Shown: one piece after another, positions 43,699-54,200 of the stretch
Numbering within the stretch: position 1 is the first letter of the stretch
Layout: every line of letters begins with the position of its first letter
Source: Microbacterium paraoxydans
GTDB taxonomy: Bacteria > Actinomycetota > Actinomycetes > Actinomycetales > Microbacteriaceae
Reading direction: 5' to 3'
DNA: 64,000 nt
Assembly: GCF_019056515.1 (NCBI RefSeq)
Contig: NZ_CP064873.1
Span: 2,914,001-2,978,000, forward strand
The notes under the pieces: generated by a model
Databases searched by the model: none
What the model was told of the DNA's origin: nothing
The model's input: only the letters and a program-made list of their open reading frames with translations
Made by a program: the position numbers and the translations under genes

Positions 43699-44799
43699 CT
43701 AGCGCGGAGGGGCCGTGCTGGCGCGCACGTGCAGCGCCGGAGCCACCTCCACGCGCTCCGCGGGCCGGTTCGGGCCCTCGCGCAGGCGGTCGCGGATGAG
43801 CTCGACCGCACGGCGCCCGACATGCTGCTTGGGCGGCCGCAGCGCGGTGAGCGGCGGAGACCCGTGCTCGGCGACCTCATCGTCGTAGGCGATGAGCGAG
43901 AGGTCGTCGGGCAGCCGCCAGCCCGCGTCCTGCAGATGCTGCTGGAGCAGGAGCGCCTGCGGGTCGGAGTGCACGAGCAGCGCCGTCGCCCCCGTCTCAC
44001 GGATCTCGGCGAGCAGCGCCGAGACCACCTCCGCCTGCGCCGATCCCTCCATCCGGTCCAGGGCCGTGTCGCGGTCCACCGACACCGTGAGCCCGAGCTC
44101 GGCGACGGCCCGCGACCAGCCCTGCCGCAGCCCGGCGGAGGTCGGTGACTGCGGAGAGGTGAGGATCCCGACCCGCCGGTGTCCGAGTGCGGCGAGGTGC
44201 CCGGCGGCGAGCGCGCCCCCGAACGCGTGGTCGGTCGCCACGGTCTGCATACGGGTGAGGGCGAGAGCGGGCGGGGTCCGGCGCTCCACGAGCACGACCG
44301 GCACCGGGAGCGTGTCCAGCCAGGAGAGCAGCGCGTGTCCGTCGGCACCCTGCGTTTCGGGGGCCACGATCAGCCCGTGCACCGTCCCGGACTCCAGGAG
44401 CGCCGCGATCTGGCGGCGTTGGTCCTGCGCGGCGTAGCTGGCCCCGCGGAGCACGAGCTGCACCCCCGCCTCCGCCCCGGCACTCCGGGCGCCGACGACG
44501 ACCTGCGGCCAGTAGTAGCTCAGCGACGGCACCACCATCCCGATGCGGAACTGCGGCCCGGGGAGGGCGGCCCGCGCGACGGTCGTGTCCAGCGCGCTCC
44601 GCAGCACCGCTCCGCCGTGCACCCTGGTCAGCAGCCCGCGGTCCGCCAGCATCGTGATGTCGCGGCGGATGGTGAGCTCCGCCACCCCGAAGTCGCGGGC
44701 GAGATCGGCCACGCGCACCGCCCCCGTGCGGCGCAGCTCGTCCAGGATCCGTTCCCGGCGGGAGAGGCCGAAACGCGGGGTCGGGCGCTCCTCGCTCAT
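43699..44799 (-). CDS. Hybrid regulator: DeoR-type HTH with LacI-type sugar-binding domain
   Basis: A 366-residue protein. The N-terminal winged HTH is DeoR-like, not LacI-like: LSRRERILDELRRTGAVRVADLARDFGVAELTIRRDITMLADRGLLTRVHGGAV. It is joined to a periplasmic-binding-type sensor (about 85-360) normally seen in LacI/GalR proteins: RIGMVVPSLSYYWPQVVVGA, HRRVGILTSPQ and IAYDDEVAEHGSPPLTALR. It overlaps the heparinase stop (ATGA), so it belongs to that operon and probably regulates it through the TTCGA-type repeats at 46643-46706. Confidence 0.88.
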   Translation of the reverse strand: MSEERPTPRFGLSRRERILDELRRTGAVRVADLARDFGVAELTIRRDITMLADRGLLTRVHGGAVLRSALDTTVARAALPGPQFRIGMVVPSLSYYWPQVVVGARSAGAEAGVQLVLRGASYAAQDQRRQIAALLESGTVHGLIVAPETQGADGHALLSWLDTLPVPVVLVERRTPPALALTRMQTVATDHAFGGALAAGHLAALGHRRVGILTSPQSPTSAGLRQGWSRAVAELGLTVSVDRDTALDRMEGSAQAEVVSALLAEIRETGATALLVHSDPQALLLQQHLQDAGWRLPDDLSLIAYDDEVAEHGSPPLTALRPPKQHVGRRAVELIRDRLREGPNRPAERVEVAPALHVRASTAPPR

Positions 44800-46631
44800 G
44801 CCGCCCTCCCCTGCAGCTCCCAGCGCTCTGGACGGTCGAGCGGTGCGAAGAGGACGCGCGTGACCACCGGCCCCCACGAACGCTCGAGGAGCGCATCGTC
44901 CACGGCCCTGCTCTCGACGACGACGTCCGCCGGATCGTGGGCGATGCGCAGTCCCCGCTTCCCATCCGGACCCGGGAGGAGGACGCCGGCACCGTGCACC
45001 TCGGGCGTCCCCGCGCACACGAGCACGAGGCGGGTGGCCGGGTCGGCGAGGGCCGGACTCTCGTCACGCACGGTCACCGCGCCGCCGCGCAGCAGCACCG
45101 TCCGCAGCCACGGGTCGCCGCCGGAGAACGCCGCACCGAGGTCGAGGGTCCAGCCGTCGCTCCGCGCCTGCACCGCGGCCCGCCAGGCGCCGCCGGGCTG
45201 TTGCTCGCGCCCGCGGACTAGCGGCGTGGAGTGCCAGCCGCTGGTGACGTGCCACAGGCGGTAACGGGCATCCGAGAAGGTCGCCGCGGTGTACGTCGCC
45301 CGACCGACGTCGATCACGACCGGGACGCCGTCGACCGCGATCGCGATCGCGCCGAGGTCGTTGTGGTTGTGGTTCTCGTCGTTGCGACCGCCCTTGACGA
45401 CGACCGCGAGCCCCCGCGGATCGCCGCTCCGCTCGCGGCGCAGACCCACGCCGAGGGAGGTGAACTCGACGCGTCCGGGCAGGGGCGCAGGCCCCGGACA
45501 CGCCGCATGCCAGTCGGCGTCGAACAGCTCGGCCAGCGTCCGACCGAGGCCGGCGACGACATCGGCCTCGTCTCCGATGACGCGCCCCGGACGGCGGTGC
45601 CGCGCGGCGAACGCGGCCGTCGCCTCCAGACCGCACAGGACGGCGGCCCGGTGGAGCACGGACCACGGGAGGGCCTCCCCCGTGCGCGCCTCTGCATCCG
45701 AGAAGCTCGCCACCCACCCCTCCCCGAGCTGCACGCGCTCCGGGAAGAGGGCGAGCTCGCGCAGCCCGGCGAGGCGTCCGTGCTGGATCGCGGCGGCCAC
45801 CGCACCGGCGGTGAGCGCGTCGAGGAGGCCGAGCGCATCGAACGCCCGCCCCGCTCCCTGCCACCAGTAGGCGAAGCCCTCGTCGATGCCGCCGTCGGCG
45901 GGAAGCTGGGCGAGATAGCGATCGAGGCCGTCGATGCTGAGGGCGAGCACCCGCGCACGCAGCCGCTCGTCCGCGAAGGCGAGCGCTGCCGGCAGCAGGT
46001 TGCCATGGATCCACGGCGCCCAGTTGTGCACGCGTTCCTCCGACCCCTCCCATGCCCACTCGCGGCGGTCGACGAACGGGCGCAGCACCCGCCGGACCGT
46101 CTCGTCCCGTACCCGTGCGACCAGACCGGGCGCGTGCGCGTCGAGAGCCTCGCCGAGCACCAGCACCGCCCACCCCGCCAGCGCCGCCGCCTCCCCCGCG
46201 CCGAGGTCGACGACGGGGCGCTCGATGTCGGGCACACGGCGCCCGCGGGCGAACGCGTCGTCGTGAGCAGGCCAGCACCAGGTCGACTGCTCGGCCAGGA
46301 GCCACAGGCCGTCCGCGACCTCGTCCAGCCGCTCGGCCACCGGGTCGACGGCAGCGGCCAGGACGGCGCGGCGGAGCCGGAGGTCGCGGCGGAAGACCGC
46401 CCCCTCCCAGCCGGCGCGGTCACCGGTGCGGGCGTAAGCGGCCCACTGCGAGAGGAGCGGCTGCGCCCACGCGGTGCCGCGCTCGCCGTCCGCCGCCGCC
46501 AGGATGGTCGCGCGGAGCTCGGGTGCCACGGACGTCCATGCCTCCCGGTCGGTGCTCGGCGGCACGACGGGCCGATCGACGGCGCCGTGCTCGCGCCACA
46601 GATCGCTCAGGGTGCCGCGGGGGATCAGCAT
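44796..46631 (-). CDS. Heparinase II/III family protein (polysaccharide lyase-like)
   Basis: A 611-residue protein with the two-part lyase architecture: an N-terminal alpha/alpha toroid (about 1-380, with HNWAPWIHGNLLPAALAF and the GGIDEGFAYWWQGAGRAF helix-pair signatures) and a C-terminal beta-sandwich (about 390-611) containing GGRNDENHNHNDLGAIAI, the hallmark heparinase II/III motif. No signal peptide is seen, so it would act inside the cell on imported oligosaccharides. The substrate (uronate-containing glycan) is inferred from the family. It is divergent from the 2-hydroxyacid dehydrogenase. Confidence 0.88.
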   Translation of the reverse strand: MLIPRGTLSDLWREHGAVDRPVVPPSTDREAWTSVAPELRATILAAADGERGTAWAQPLLSQWAAYARTGDRAGWEGAVFRRDLRLRRAVLAAAVDPVAERLDEVADGLWLLAEQSTWCWPAHDDAFARGRRVPDIERPVVDLGAGEAAALAGWAVLVLGEALDAHAPGLVARVRDETVRRVLRPFVDRREWAWEGSEERVHNWAPWIHGNLLPAALAFADERLRARVLALSIDGLDRYLAQLPADGGIDEGFAYWWQGAGRAFDALGLLDALTAGAVAAAIQHGRLAGLRELALFPERVQLGEGWVASFSDAEARTGEALPWSVLHRAAVLCGLEATAAFAARHRRPGRVIGDEADVVAGLGRTLAELFDADWHAACPGPAPLPGRVEFTSLGVGLRRERSGDPRGLAVVVKGGRNDENHNHNDLGAIAIAVDGVPVVIDVGRATYTAATFSDARYRLWHVTSGWHSTPLVRGREQQPGGAWRAAVQARSDGWTLDLGAAFSGGDPWLRTVLLRGGAVTVRDESPALADPATRLVLVCAGTPEVHGAGVLLPGPDGKRGLRIAHDPADVVVESRAVDDALLERSWGPVVTRVLFAPLDRPERWELQGRAA

Positions 46632-46642
46632 CCGGTTCTCGC

Positions 46643-46744
46643 CTTCGTTGTTCGAGTGTGTTCGATCAGCAGGGTTTCGGTTCGATCGCGTTGCCTGCGC
46701 TCGAACGCACAGTCTTCACTGGAACCGCGCGCTTCGGCAAGCGC
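46643..46744. promoter_or_regulatory. Divergent control region with TTCGA repeats and a 16-bp dyad
   Basis: The 136 bases between the heparinase and dehydrogenase starts contain several TTCGA/TCGAA copies (about 46651, 46661, 46681 and 46701), some in the same direction and one inverted, a pattern typical of DeoR-family operators. GCGCTT-CGGC-AAGCGC at 46729-46744 is a further dyad close to the plus-strand gene. No convincing -35/-10 pair could be fixed for either direction. Confidence 0.5.
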
Positions 46745-46767
46745 ATACCCGAGATACCCGGAGACCC

Positions 46768-47781
46768 ATGACCCCTCGACCAGTCGTCCTCGCCGCCCTC
46801 TCGACGGAGGCGTCGGACCTCGTGTTCGACGACGCGCGGCGCGCCCGCCTGCAGACCCTCGCCGCGCCCGGCGGTCCGCTGCACGCCCCCGCTCTCGACG
46901 CCCCGTCGCTGGACGACCGCCTCGCCGCCGTGGAGGTGCTGGTGACGGGCTGGGGCGCTCCGGTCCTGGACGCGCCCCTGCTCGATCGGCTCCCCCGGCT
47001 GCGCGCGGTGTTCCATGCGGCAGGGAGCGTGCGCGGCCTCGTGTCCGACGCGTTCTGGGAGCGCGACATCCTGCTCACCTCGGCCGCCGAGGCCAACGCG
47101 GCCCCCGTCGCGGAGTACACGCTCGCGATGATCCTGCTCTCCGGCAAGCGCGCCCTCCTCCCGCTCCGTACCGCCGACGCACAGCACGACCTGCGCGTCG
47201 GCCCCCGCGCCGGGGGCCGCATCGGCAACCTCGACCGCACGGTCGGCATCGTCGGGTTCTCCCGCATCGGGCGCCGCGTCGTCGACCTGCTGCGACCCTT
47301 CCCCGGGCTGCAGGTGCTCGTGGCCGACCCGTACGCGGACCCCGAGGAGGTGGCCGCGGCCGGCGCCCGGCTCGTCCCGCTCGACGCCCTGCTCCCCGCC
47401 GTCGATCTGCTCTCCCTGCACGCACCGGCCCTGCCCGCGACGCGGGGGATGATCGGCCGCGCGCAGCTCGCCGCCCTGCGTGACGGCGCCACCGTGCTCA
47501 ACACCGCCCGCGGAGCCCTCCTCGACCACGACGCCCTGCGCGTGGAGTGCGCCTCCGGTCGCCTCGATGCGATCCTCGACGTCACCGACCCGGAGCCGCT
47601 TCCGCCCGACCACCCGCTGCTGCACCTGCCGAACGTCGCGGTCACCCCGCACCTCGCCGGCTCCCTCGGCACCGAAGCACACCGTCTGGCCGACGCCGCC
47701 CTCGACGAGCTGGAAGCGTGGGTGGCCGGCCGTCCGCCTCGACACCCCGTGCACCGCGCCGACCTCGCGCACAGCGCATGA
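46768..47781 (+). CDS. D-isomer-specific 2-hydroxyacid dehydrogenase family protein
   Basis: A 337-residue NAD(P)-dependent reductase/dehydrogenase. The nucleotide-binding motif is VGIVGFSRIGRRVVDLL (Gly-rich, with Ser in place of the middle Gly). The catalytic residues are in NTARGALLDHDAL (Arg), DVTDPEPLPPDHPLL (Glu) and TPHLAGSLGTEAH (His). ATG 46768 has GGAG upstream. It overlaps the next gene by four bases, so the two are one operon and probably share a glycan-degradation job with the divergent lyase, for example in handling keto-deoxy sugar acids. The exact substrate is unknown. Confidence 0.85.
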   Translation: MTPRPVVLAALSTEASDLVFDDARRARLQTLAAPGGPLHAPALDAPSLDDRLAAVEVLVTGWGAPVLDAPLLDRLPRLRAVFHAAGSVRGLVSDAFWERDILLTSAAEANAAPVAEYTLAMILLSGKRALLPLRTADAQHDLRVGPRAGGRIGNLDRTVGIVGFSRIGRRVVDLLRPFPGLQVLVADPYADPEEVAAAGARLVPLDALLPAVDLLSLHAPALPATRGMIGRAQLAALRDGATVLNTARGALLDHDALRVECASGRLDAILDVTDPEPLPPDHPLLHLPNVAVTPHLAGSLGTEAHRLADAALDELEAWVAGRPPRHPVHRADLAHSA

Positions 47782-49736
47782 CACTCCTCGCGCTGCCTCC
47801 GGAGGACCGCGCGCTCTCCCCGCACACGGGATGGACGCGCGCACACCTGACGACGGTCGCCGATGCCATCCTCGACGGGGCGGCCCGTCACGCGAGCCCG
47901 GCGGGCGCGGGCATCCGCTACCCCGGCGCTCCTGGCGGCTTCGGCGCCGCGGTCGATGCGCTCGAGGGATTCAGCCGCACGTTCCTGTTGGCCGCGTTCC
48001 GCATCGCCGGCGACCCGCTCGGCACGGAGGCGCTGGCCGACCGCTACGCCCGAGGCCTCGCTGCGGGCGTCGACCCCGATGGTGCCGAACGGTGGCCGCG
48101 CCCCGATGAGGTCGACCAGGCGAAGGTCGAGGCCGCGGCGCTCGCGCTGGGCCTGCACTTCACGCGTGACACGGTGTGGGCGCGCCTCGACGACACGGCG
48201 CGGACCCACACCGTGGACTACCTCGCGACGTTCGTCGGCGGCAGCTACCCGCCGAACAACTGGGCGTGGTTCCGGGCGCTCGTCGAGCAGTTCCTGGAGA
48301 GCGTCGGTGGGCCGTACTCCGCCGCGGATCGCGCGACCGACCTCGCGCTCCTCGACGGCTTCGAACGCGAGGACGGTTGGAGCGCCGACGGCGCCGCCCG
48401 GTCGTTCGACCACTACGCCGGCTGGGCGCTGTCCTTCTATCCGCTGCTCTGGGCGGACATGGTCGGCGCGGAGCCGCGGCACACGGACCGAGTCGCCCGG
48501 TACCGCCGCCGGCTCGACGCGTTCCTCGACGACGCGCTGCACCTCGTCGGCGCCGACGGCGGACCGCTCATCCAGGGACGCAGCCTCACCTACCGCTTCG
48601 CGACGGCCGCCGCGGCCGGGGTCGCGGCGTTCTCCGGCACCTCGCGGCACGACCCCGGCCTCCTGCGCCGGGCGGTGAGCGGTCAGGTCCGGCACTTCAC
48701 CGCCCGCGGTGCGCCGGATGCGACCGGAGTGCTGCCCCTCGGCTGGTACGGCGCCTGGCGCCCGCTCACCCAGGACTACTCCGGCCCCGGCTCCCCGTAC
48801 TGGGCGGCGAAGGGTCTCCTGCCGCTCGCCCTCCCCGCCGCGCATCCGTTCTGGACCGCCGTCGAACAGCCCCTGCCGATCGATCGGGGCCCATTCACCC
48901 GCGTCCTCCTCGCCCCGGGGTGGCTGGCGACGGGCACCGCGGACGGCATCGTGCGCGTGGTCAACCACGGCACCGACCACCGCACCCCCGGTGCGTTCCA
49001 GCCCGATGCTCCCCTGTACGCGAAGCTCGGGTACAGCACCGCGACCGCCCCCGTTCTCGCCGGCCCGGCGGCACGCGACCCGCTCGACGGCACGGTCGCC
49101 GTGGTGCGCGGGGGCCGAGCGAGCCACCGCTCGGGCTTCCTGACGGGAATGCTGAGGGAGACGGACGGCACGGCGCTCGGCGGCTCCTGCGGCCCCGTGC
49201 ACTGGCACGACGGCGTCCGCATGGAATTCGACGTCGGCGGAGGCGGCATGGCCGTCGAGACCACGGTCGGCCCGGTGGTCGATGTGGTGTCGGTGGTGCG
49301 CGGACCGTGGGAGGTGCGGCTCGTGCGGGTCCGGGCGGGCGCAGGGCCGGACGGAGCGATCCACGACGGCGACGTCCTCCGCATCGGCGGATGGGCCCTG
49401 TCCGCCGCCACCGTGGTCGGGACCGGCCCCGCCGCCGTCACCGCCGCCCTCACCCCCGGCGGGGAGACGCAGAGTCGGGTGGTCGGCCTCCACGGCCTCG
49501 ACGACGCGACCGCGGGGGTCCGGCGGGAGCGGGACGTGACCCCGCTCGGCCCGGAGACCGTCACCCCGTGGCTCTCCGCGCCGGTGCGACCCGACACCTG
49601 GATCGCGGTGGGCGTGCTGCTCGGGGGCTCCGCCGTTCCACCGGAACTCGATCTGCAGGGAGGGGAGGCGACGGTGTCGTGGCCGGACGGCGCCGCGACG
49701 ACCTTTCGTCCGGACGAGCAGCTGCCCCGCGGATGA
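47778..49736 (+). CDS. DUF2264 domain protein (glycoside hydrolase-like)
   Basis: A 652-residue protein of DUF2264, which has an N-terminal alpha/alpha-barrel like unsaturated glucuronyl hydrolases or rhamnogalacturonyl hydrolases. Visible blocks are LEGFSRTFLLAAFRIAGDP, LGLHFTRDTVWARL, GSYPPNNWAWFRALVEQFLESVGG, DGFEREDGWSADG, FDHYAGWALSFYPLLWADM and LIQGRSLTYRFATAAAAG, followed by a C-terminal beta domain from about 390. Its start overlaps the dehydrogenase stop. In this locus it fits a second glycan-processing enzyme next to the heparinase-type lyase. Confidence 0.85.
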   Translation: MTLLALPPEDRALSPHTGWTRAHLTTVADAILDGAARHASPAGAGIRYPGAPGGFGAAVDALEGFSRTFLLAAFRIAGDPLGTEALADRYARGLAAGVDPDGAERWPRPDEVDQAKVEAAALALGLHFTRDTVWARLDDTARTHTVDYLATFVGGSYPPNNWAWFRALVEQFLESVGGPYSAADRATDLALLDGFEREDGWSADGAARSFDHYAGWALSFYPLLWADMVGAEPRHTDRVARYRRRLDAFLDDALHLVGADGGPLIQGRSLTYRFATAAAAGVAAFSGTSRHDPGLLRRAVSGQVRHFTARGAPDATGVLPLGWYGAWRPLTQDYSGPGSPYWAAKGLLPLALPAAHPFWTAVEQPLPIDRGPFTRVLLAPGWLATGTADGIVRVVNHGTDHRTPGAFQPDAPLYAKLGYSTATAPVLAGPAARDPLDGTVAVVRGGRASHRSGFLTGMLRETDGTALGGSCGPVHWHDGVRMEFDVGGGGMAVETTVGPVVDVVSVVRGPWEVRLVRVRAGAGPDGAIHDGDVLRIGGWALSAATVVGTGPAAVTAALTPGGETQSRVVGLHGLDDATAGVRRERDVTPLGPETVTPWLSAPVRPDTWIAVGVLLGGSAVPPELDLQGGEATVSWPDGAATTFRPDEQLPRG

Positions 49737-49739
49737 GCG

Positions 49740-50741
49740 TCAGCGGTGTGCCGTGCTCGCCCGCTCCACGAGCCGGGTCGGCACCACCACGGGCGCGGCG
49801 CGGTCTGTCGCCGTCGCGTCGCCCTCGACGGCCGCGATCAGCGCCGTGACCGCTTGCTGCGCGAGCGCCGGGAAGTCCTGCCGGACGGTCGTGAGCGGCG
49901 GGAGGAAGTTCGCCGCCTCGGGGATGTCGTCGAAGCCGACCACGCTGACGTCCGACGGAACCGCCCGCCCGGACTCCGCCACCGCCCGCAGCAGCCCGAG
50001 CGCCATCTGGTCGTTGGCGCAGAACACCGCGGTCGCCGTGCCCAGAGCCGCGCCCGCGGCGAAGCCCGACTCCGCGCTCCAGTCGCCGCGCACGACCGGC
50101 GGTGGCACGACGCCGGCATCCGCCAGGGCCTCGCGCCAGCCCCGCTCGCGCTCGGCGGCGGCGAACGAGCCCGCCGGTCCCGCGAGGTGGTGGACGGTCT
50201 CGTGCCCGAGATCGAGCAGGTGGCGGGTGGCGGCCTGCGATCCCGCGGCATGATCGCTGTGCACCACGGCCGCTCCGGCGCCGGCGGGGGCATCCACGAC
50301 GACGAGGTGCAGCTCCGGCGGCAGGGTCGCGGCGGGGACGAGCGCGGAGGCCTCGTTCAGCACGAGAGCCCCGTCCACGCCCTGATCGGCGAGCCGGGCG
50401 AACGCGGCCTCCACGCCGTCGGCAGCGGTGACGACGGTAAGCGCGTATCCGCGGACCGCCGCCGCTTCGGCCGTGGCCTGCAGCATCCGGGAGTTGCCGA
50501 CCGTGGCCAGGGTCGTGACGACGAGGCCGAGGGTATGGCTGCGCCCGGTGCGCAGGGCCCGCGCCGCCCGATGCGGTCGGTAGCCGAGCTCGGCCATGGC
50601 GGCTTCGACCCGCGCCCGGGTCTGCGGGTCGACCCGGGGGCTGCCGTTGACGACGCGGGAGACCGTCTGTCCGGAGACGCCGGCGCGCGCCGCGACGGTG
50701 GCCATGGACACGCGCGCGGCGGTCGTGGGCTTCTCGGCCAC
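49740..50741 (-). CDS. LacI-family regulator of the galTKE operon
   Basis: A 333-residue LacI-type repressor: HTH RVSMATVAARAGVSGQTVSRVVNGSPRVDPQTRARVEAAMAELGYRP and sensor domain (about 65-325) with LGLVVTTLATVGNSRML, CANDQMALGLLR and VSVVGFDDIPEAANFLPPLTTVRQDF. It is divergent from galT with 64 bases between them, and two related TGTTGACG-type sites lie there, one overlapping the galT start. It most likely represses galTKE (and itself) in the absence of galactose or a related galactoside. Confidence 0.92.
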   Translation of the reverse strand: MAEKPTTAARVSMATVAARAGVSGQTVSRVVNGSPRVDPQTRARVEAAMAELGYRPHRAARALRTGRSHTLGLVVTTLATVGNSRMLQATAEAAAVRGYALTVVTAADGVEAAFARLADQGVDGALVLNEASALVPAATLPPELHLVVVDAPAGAGAAVVHSDHAAGSQAATRHLLDLGHETVHHLAGPAGSFAAAERERGWREALADAGVVPPPVVRGDWSAESGFAAGAALGTATAVFCANDQMALGLLRAVAESGRAVPSDVSVVGFDDIPEAANFLPPLTTVRQDFPALAQQAVTALIAAVEGDATATDRAAPVVVPTRLVERASTAHR

Positions 50742-50769
50742 GGGAACCTCCGTTCACAACTCCGTCGTG

Positions 50770-50812
50770 TTGACGTTAGCACGCGGCCGTGCCTACCATG
50801 TTGACGTGAACA
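50770..50812 (+). promoter_or_regulatory. galT promoter (TTGACG-N18-TACCAT) and LacI-type operator
   Basis: TTGACG (50770-50775), 18 bases, TACCAT (50794-50799); transcription should start at about 50806, which is the GTG start of galT, so the mRNA is leaderless. TGTTGACGTGAACA at 50799-50812 is a near-perfect palindrome (12 of 14 positions) with a central CG that spans the start codon. A related half-copy TGTTGACGTTAGCA lies at 50768-50781 over the -35 box. Confidence 0.7.
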
Positions 50813-51989
50813 CGCCCGCATCCCCGGAGGTCCCCACGGAGCGTCTCGGCGCCGGTGTCGTCAAGCGCCCGACCACCCTCGCCGACGGCCGCGACCTCAT
50901 CTACTACGACGACCCGGACACCACTCTCGGTGCCGAGCGGTCGGTCGACGCCCGCACCCTGGCCCCGCGGCCGGACACCGCGACCATGCGGCTCGACGTG
51001 CTCACGGGCGACTGGATCACCGTCGCCGCCAACCGCCAGAACCGCGTCATGATGCCGGGAGCCGACGCCGACCCGCTCGCGCCGCAGACGCCGGGGAATC
51101 CGTCCGAGGTGCCGTCCCGGTACGACGTGGCCGTGTTCGAGAACCGCTCCCCCGCGTTCGGCCCCGCCCTCGCCGAGCCGGTCGGCACCGCCCCCGGGGC
51201 GACGAACCCCCCGCGCGGCCTGGACGACCTCGCGGCCCTCGGACTCGGGCGCACCCGTACCGCCGTCGGCCGCTGCGAGGTCGTGTGCTTCAGCCCCGAG
51301 CACTCCGGCTCCTTCGGGACGCAGACCGTGACCCGCGCCCGCACCGTCATCGAGGCCTGGGCCGACCGCACCGCCGCCCTGTCCGCCCTCCCCGGCATCC
51401 AGCAGGTCTTCCCGTTCGAGAACCGCGGCGAGGCGATCGGCGTCACGCTCCCCCACCCGCACGGCCAGATCTACGCGTACCCCTACGTGACCCCGCGCAC
51501 CGCCCGGGTGCTGGACGCGGTCGACCGCACCGCGCCCGACCTCTTCGCCCGCATCCTCGCCGAGGAGCAGGCGTCCGAGCGGGTGGTGTTCCGCGGCGAG
51601 CACTGGACGGCGTTCGTGCCCTTCGCGGCGCGGTGGCCGCTCGAGGTGCACCTCATGCCGCATCGGCACGTGCCGGACCTCGCCGAGACCACGGCGGAGG
51701 AGCGCGACGAGCTCGCCCCGCTCTACCTCCGCCTCCTCCGCGGTGTCGACGCGCTCTATGACAGCCCGACGCCGTACATCGCCGCCTGGCACCAGGCTCC
51801 GGTCCACGTCGGCCGCGACACCGTGCGCCTGCACCTGCAGCTCACGAGCCCGCGCCGCGCCGCCGACAAGCTCAAGTTCCTCGCAGGTTCCGAGGCCGCG
51901 ATGTGGGCGTGGGCCGCCGAGGTCGCGCCCGAGCAGGGCGCCGCCCGACTCCGCGAAGCGATCGCCCGCACCGATCAGGAAGCCTCCGC

Positions 51990-51993
<4 letters not shown>
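50806..51993 (+). CDS. galT: Galactose-1-phosphate uridylyltransferase
   Basis: Leloir pathway enzyme that swaps UMP between UDP-glucose and galactose 1-phosphate. The 395-residue protein has the catalytic HPHGQIYAYPYV (nucleotide-transfer His), a preceding FENRGEAIGVTL, and the second HIT-like half with HLMPHRHVPDL and WHQAP. GTG 50806 is chosen because the promoter places transcription there and no ribosome site is present upstream, which fits a leaderless message. It is first in galTKE and overlaps galK by four bases. Confidence 0.95.
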
Positions 51994-53174
<1,181 letters not shown>

Positions 53175-53220
53175 CACAATGAAGGGTCGAGCCGCCACCG
53201 CCGCGGCAGGAGAGGAACGC

Positions 53221-54198
53221 ATGTCCTGGATCGTCACCGGCGGCGCCGGCTACATCGGTGCCCACGTCGTCCGCGCCGTCGCGGAGGCCGGCCTCTCCCC
53301 CGTCGTGCTGGACGACCTCTCCAGCGGTGTGGCCTCGTTCGTGCCGGAGGGCGTGCCGTTCGTGCAGGGCAGCATCCTCGACCGCGCCCTCGTCGAGGAG
53401 ACGCTGCGCACGCACGAGGCGGAGGGCGTGATCCACGTGGCGGGCTACAAGTACGCCGGCGTCTCGGTCCAGCGCCCGTTGCACACCTACGCCCAGAACG
53501 TCGAGGGCACGCGGATCATCCTGGAGGCGATGGCGGCGGCGGGCGTCGCGAACATCGTCTTCTCCTCGTCGGCCGCCGTGTTCGGCACCCCGGACGTGTC
53601 GCTCGTCGTCGAGGACACCGCCAAGAAGCCCGCGAGCCCGTACGGCGAGTCCAAGCTCATCGGCGAATGGCTGCTCCGTGACCAGGCGATCGCCACCGCC
53701 GACTCCGACCGCCCGCTGCGCCACACCTCGCTGCGGTACTTCAACGTCGTGGGCTCGGCCGACCCGACGGTCTACGACGTCAGCCCGCACAACCTCTTCC
53801 CCATCGTCTTCGAGGCGCTGATCGAGGGCCGCACCCCCAAGATCTTCGGCGACGACTACGACACCCCTGACGGCACGAACGTCCGCGACTACGTGCATGT
53901 CGGCGACATCGCCGCCGCCCACGTCGCCGCAGCGCAGCGCCTGGCCTCGGGCGCTCCGATCGAGCCCGCGTACAACCTCGGCTCCGGCGACGGCCTCAGC
54001 GTGAAGCAGATCATGGATGCGGTCGCCCGCGTCACCGGCATCGACTTCACCCCGGAGATCGGCCCGCGCCGCCCCGGCGACCCGGATCGGATCGTGGCGA
54101 CCGGCGAACTCGCGGCCCGCGACCTCGACTGGACAATGCGCTACACGGTCGACGAGATGGTGCGTACGGGCTGGGAGGCCCGCCGCGCCGCCGGCTGA
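53221..54198 (+). CDS. galE: UDP-glucose 4-epimerase
   Basis: Interconverts UDP-galactose and UDP-glucose with bound NAD. The 325-residue short-chain dehydrogenase starts WIVTGGAGYIGAHVVRA (NAD motif), has FSSSAAVFG with the catalytic Ser, YGESK with the Tyr-x-x-x-Lys pair, SLRYFNVVGSADP, and the nucleotide-sugar-binding YDTPDGTNVRDYVHVGDI and GSGDGLSV segments. GGAGAGGAA precedes the ATG. It is third in the gal operon and is convergent with the symporter gene, 3 bases away, with no hairpin between. Confidence 0.95.
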   Translation: MSWIVTGGAGYIGAHVVRAVAEAGLSPVVLDDLSSGVASFVPEGVPFVQGSILDRALVEETLRTHEAEGVIHVAGYKYAGVSVQRPLHTYAQNVEGTRIILEAMAAAGVANIVFSSSAAVFGTPDVSLVVEDTAKKPASPYGESKLIGEWLLRDQAIATADSDRPLRHTSLRYFNVVGSADPTVYDVSPHNLFPIVFEALIEGRTPKIFGDDYDTPDGTNVRDYVHVGDIAAAHVAAAQRLASGAPIEPAYNLGSGDGLSVKQIMDAVARVTGIDFTPEIGPRRPGDPDRIVATGELAARDLDWTMRYTVDEMVRTGWEARRAAG

Positions 54199-54200
54199 CC

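Noticed and set aside
46716..49493. Very long open frame of 925 codons on the minus strand
   Set aside because: It is antisense to the 2-hydroxyacid dehydrogenase and DUF2264 genes, its product is low-complexity (Arg/Gly/Ala) and no family motif appears; a by-product of high GC.
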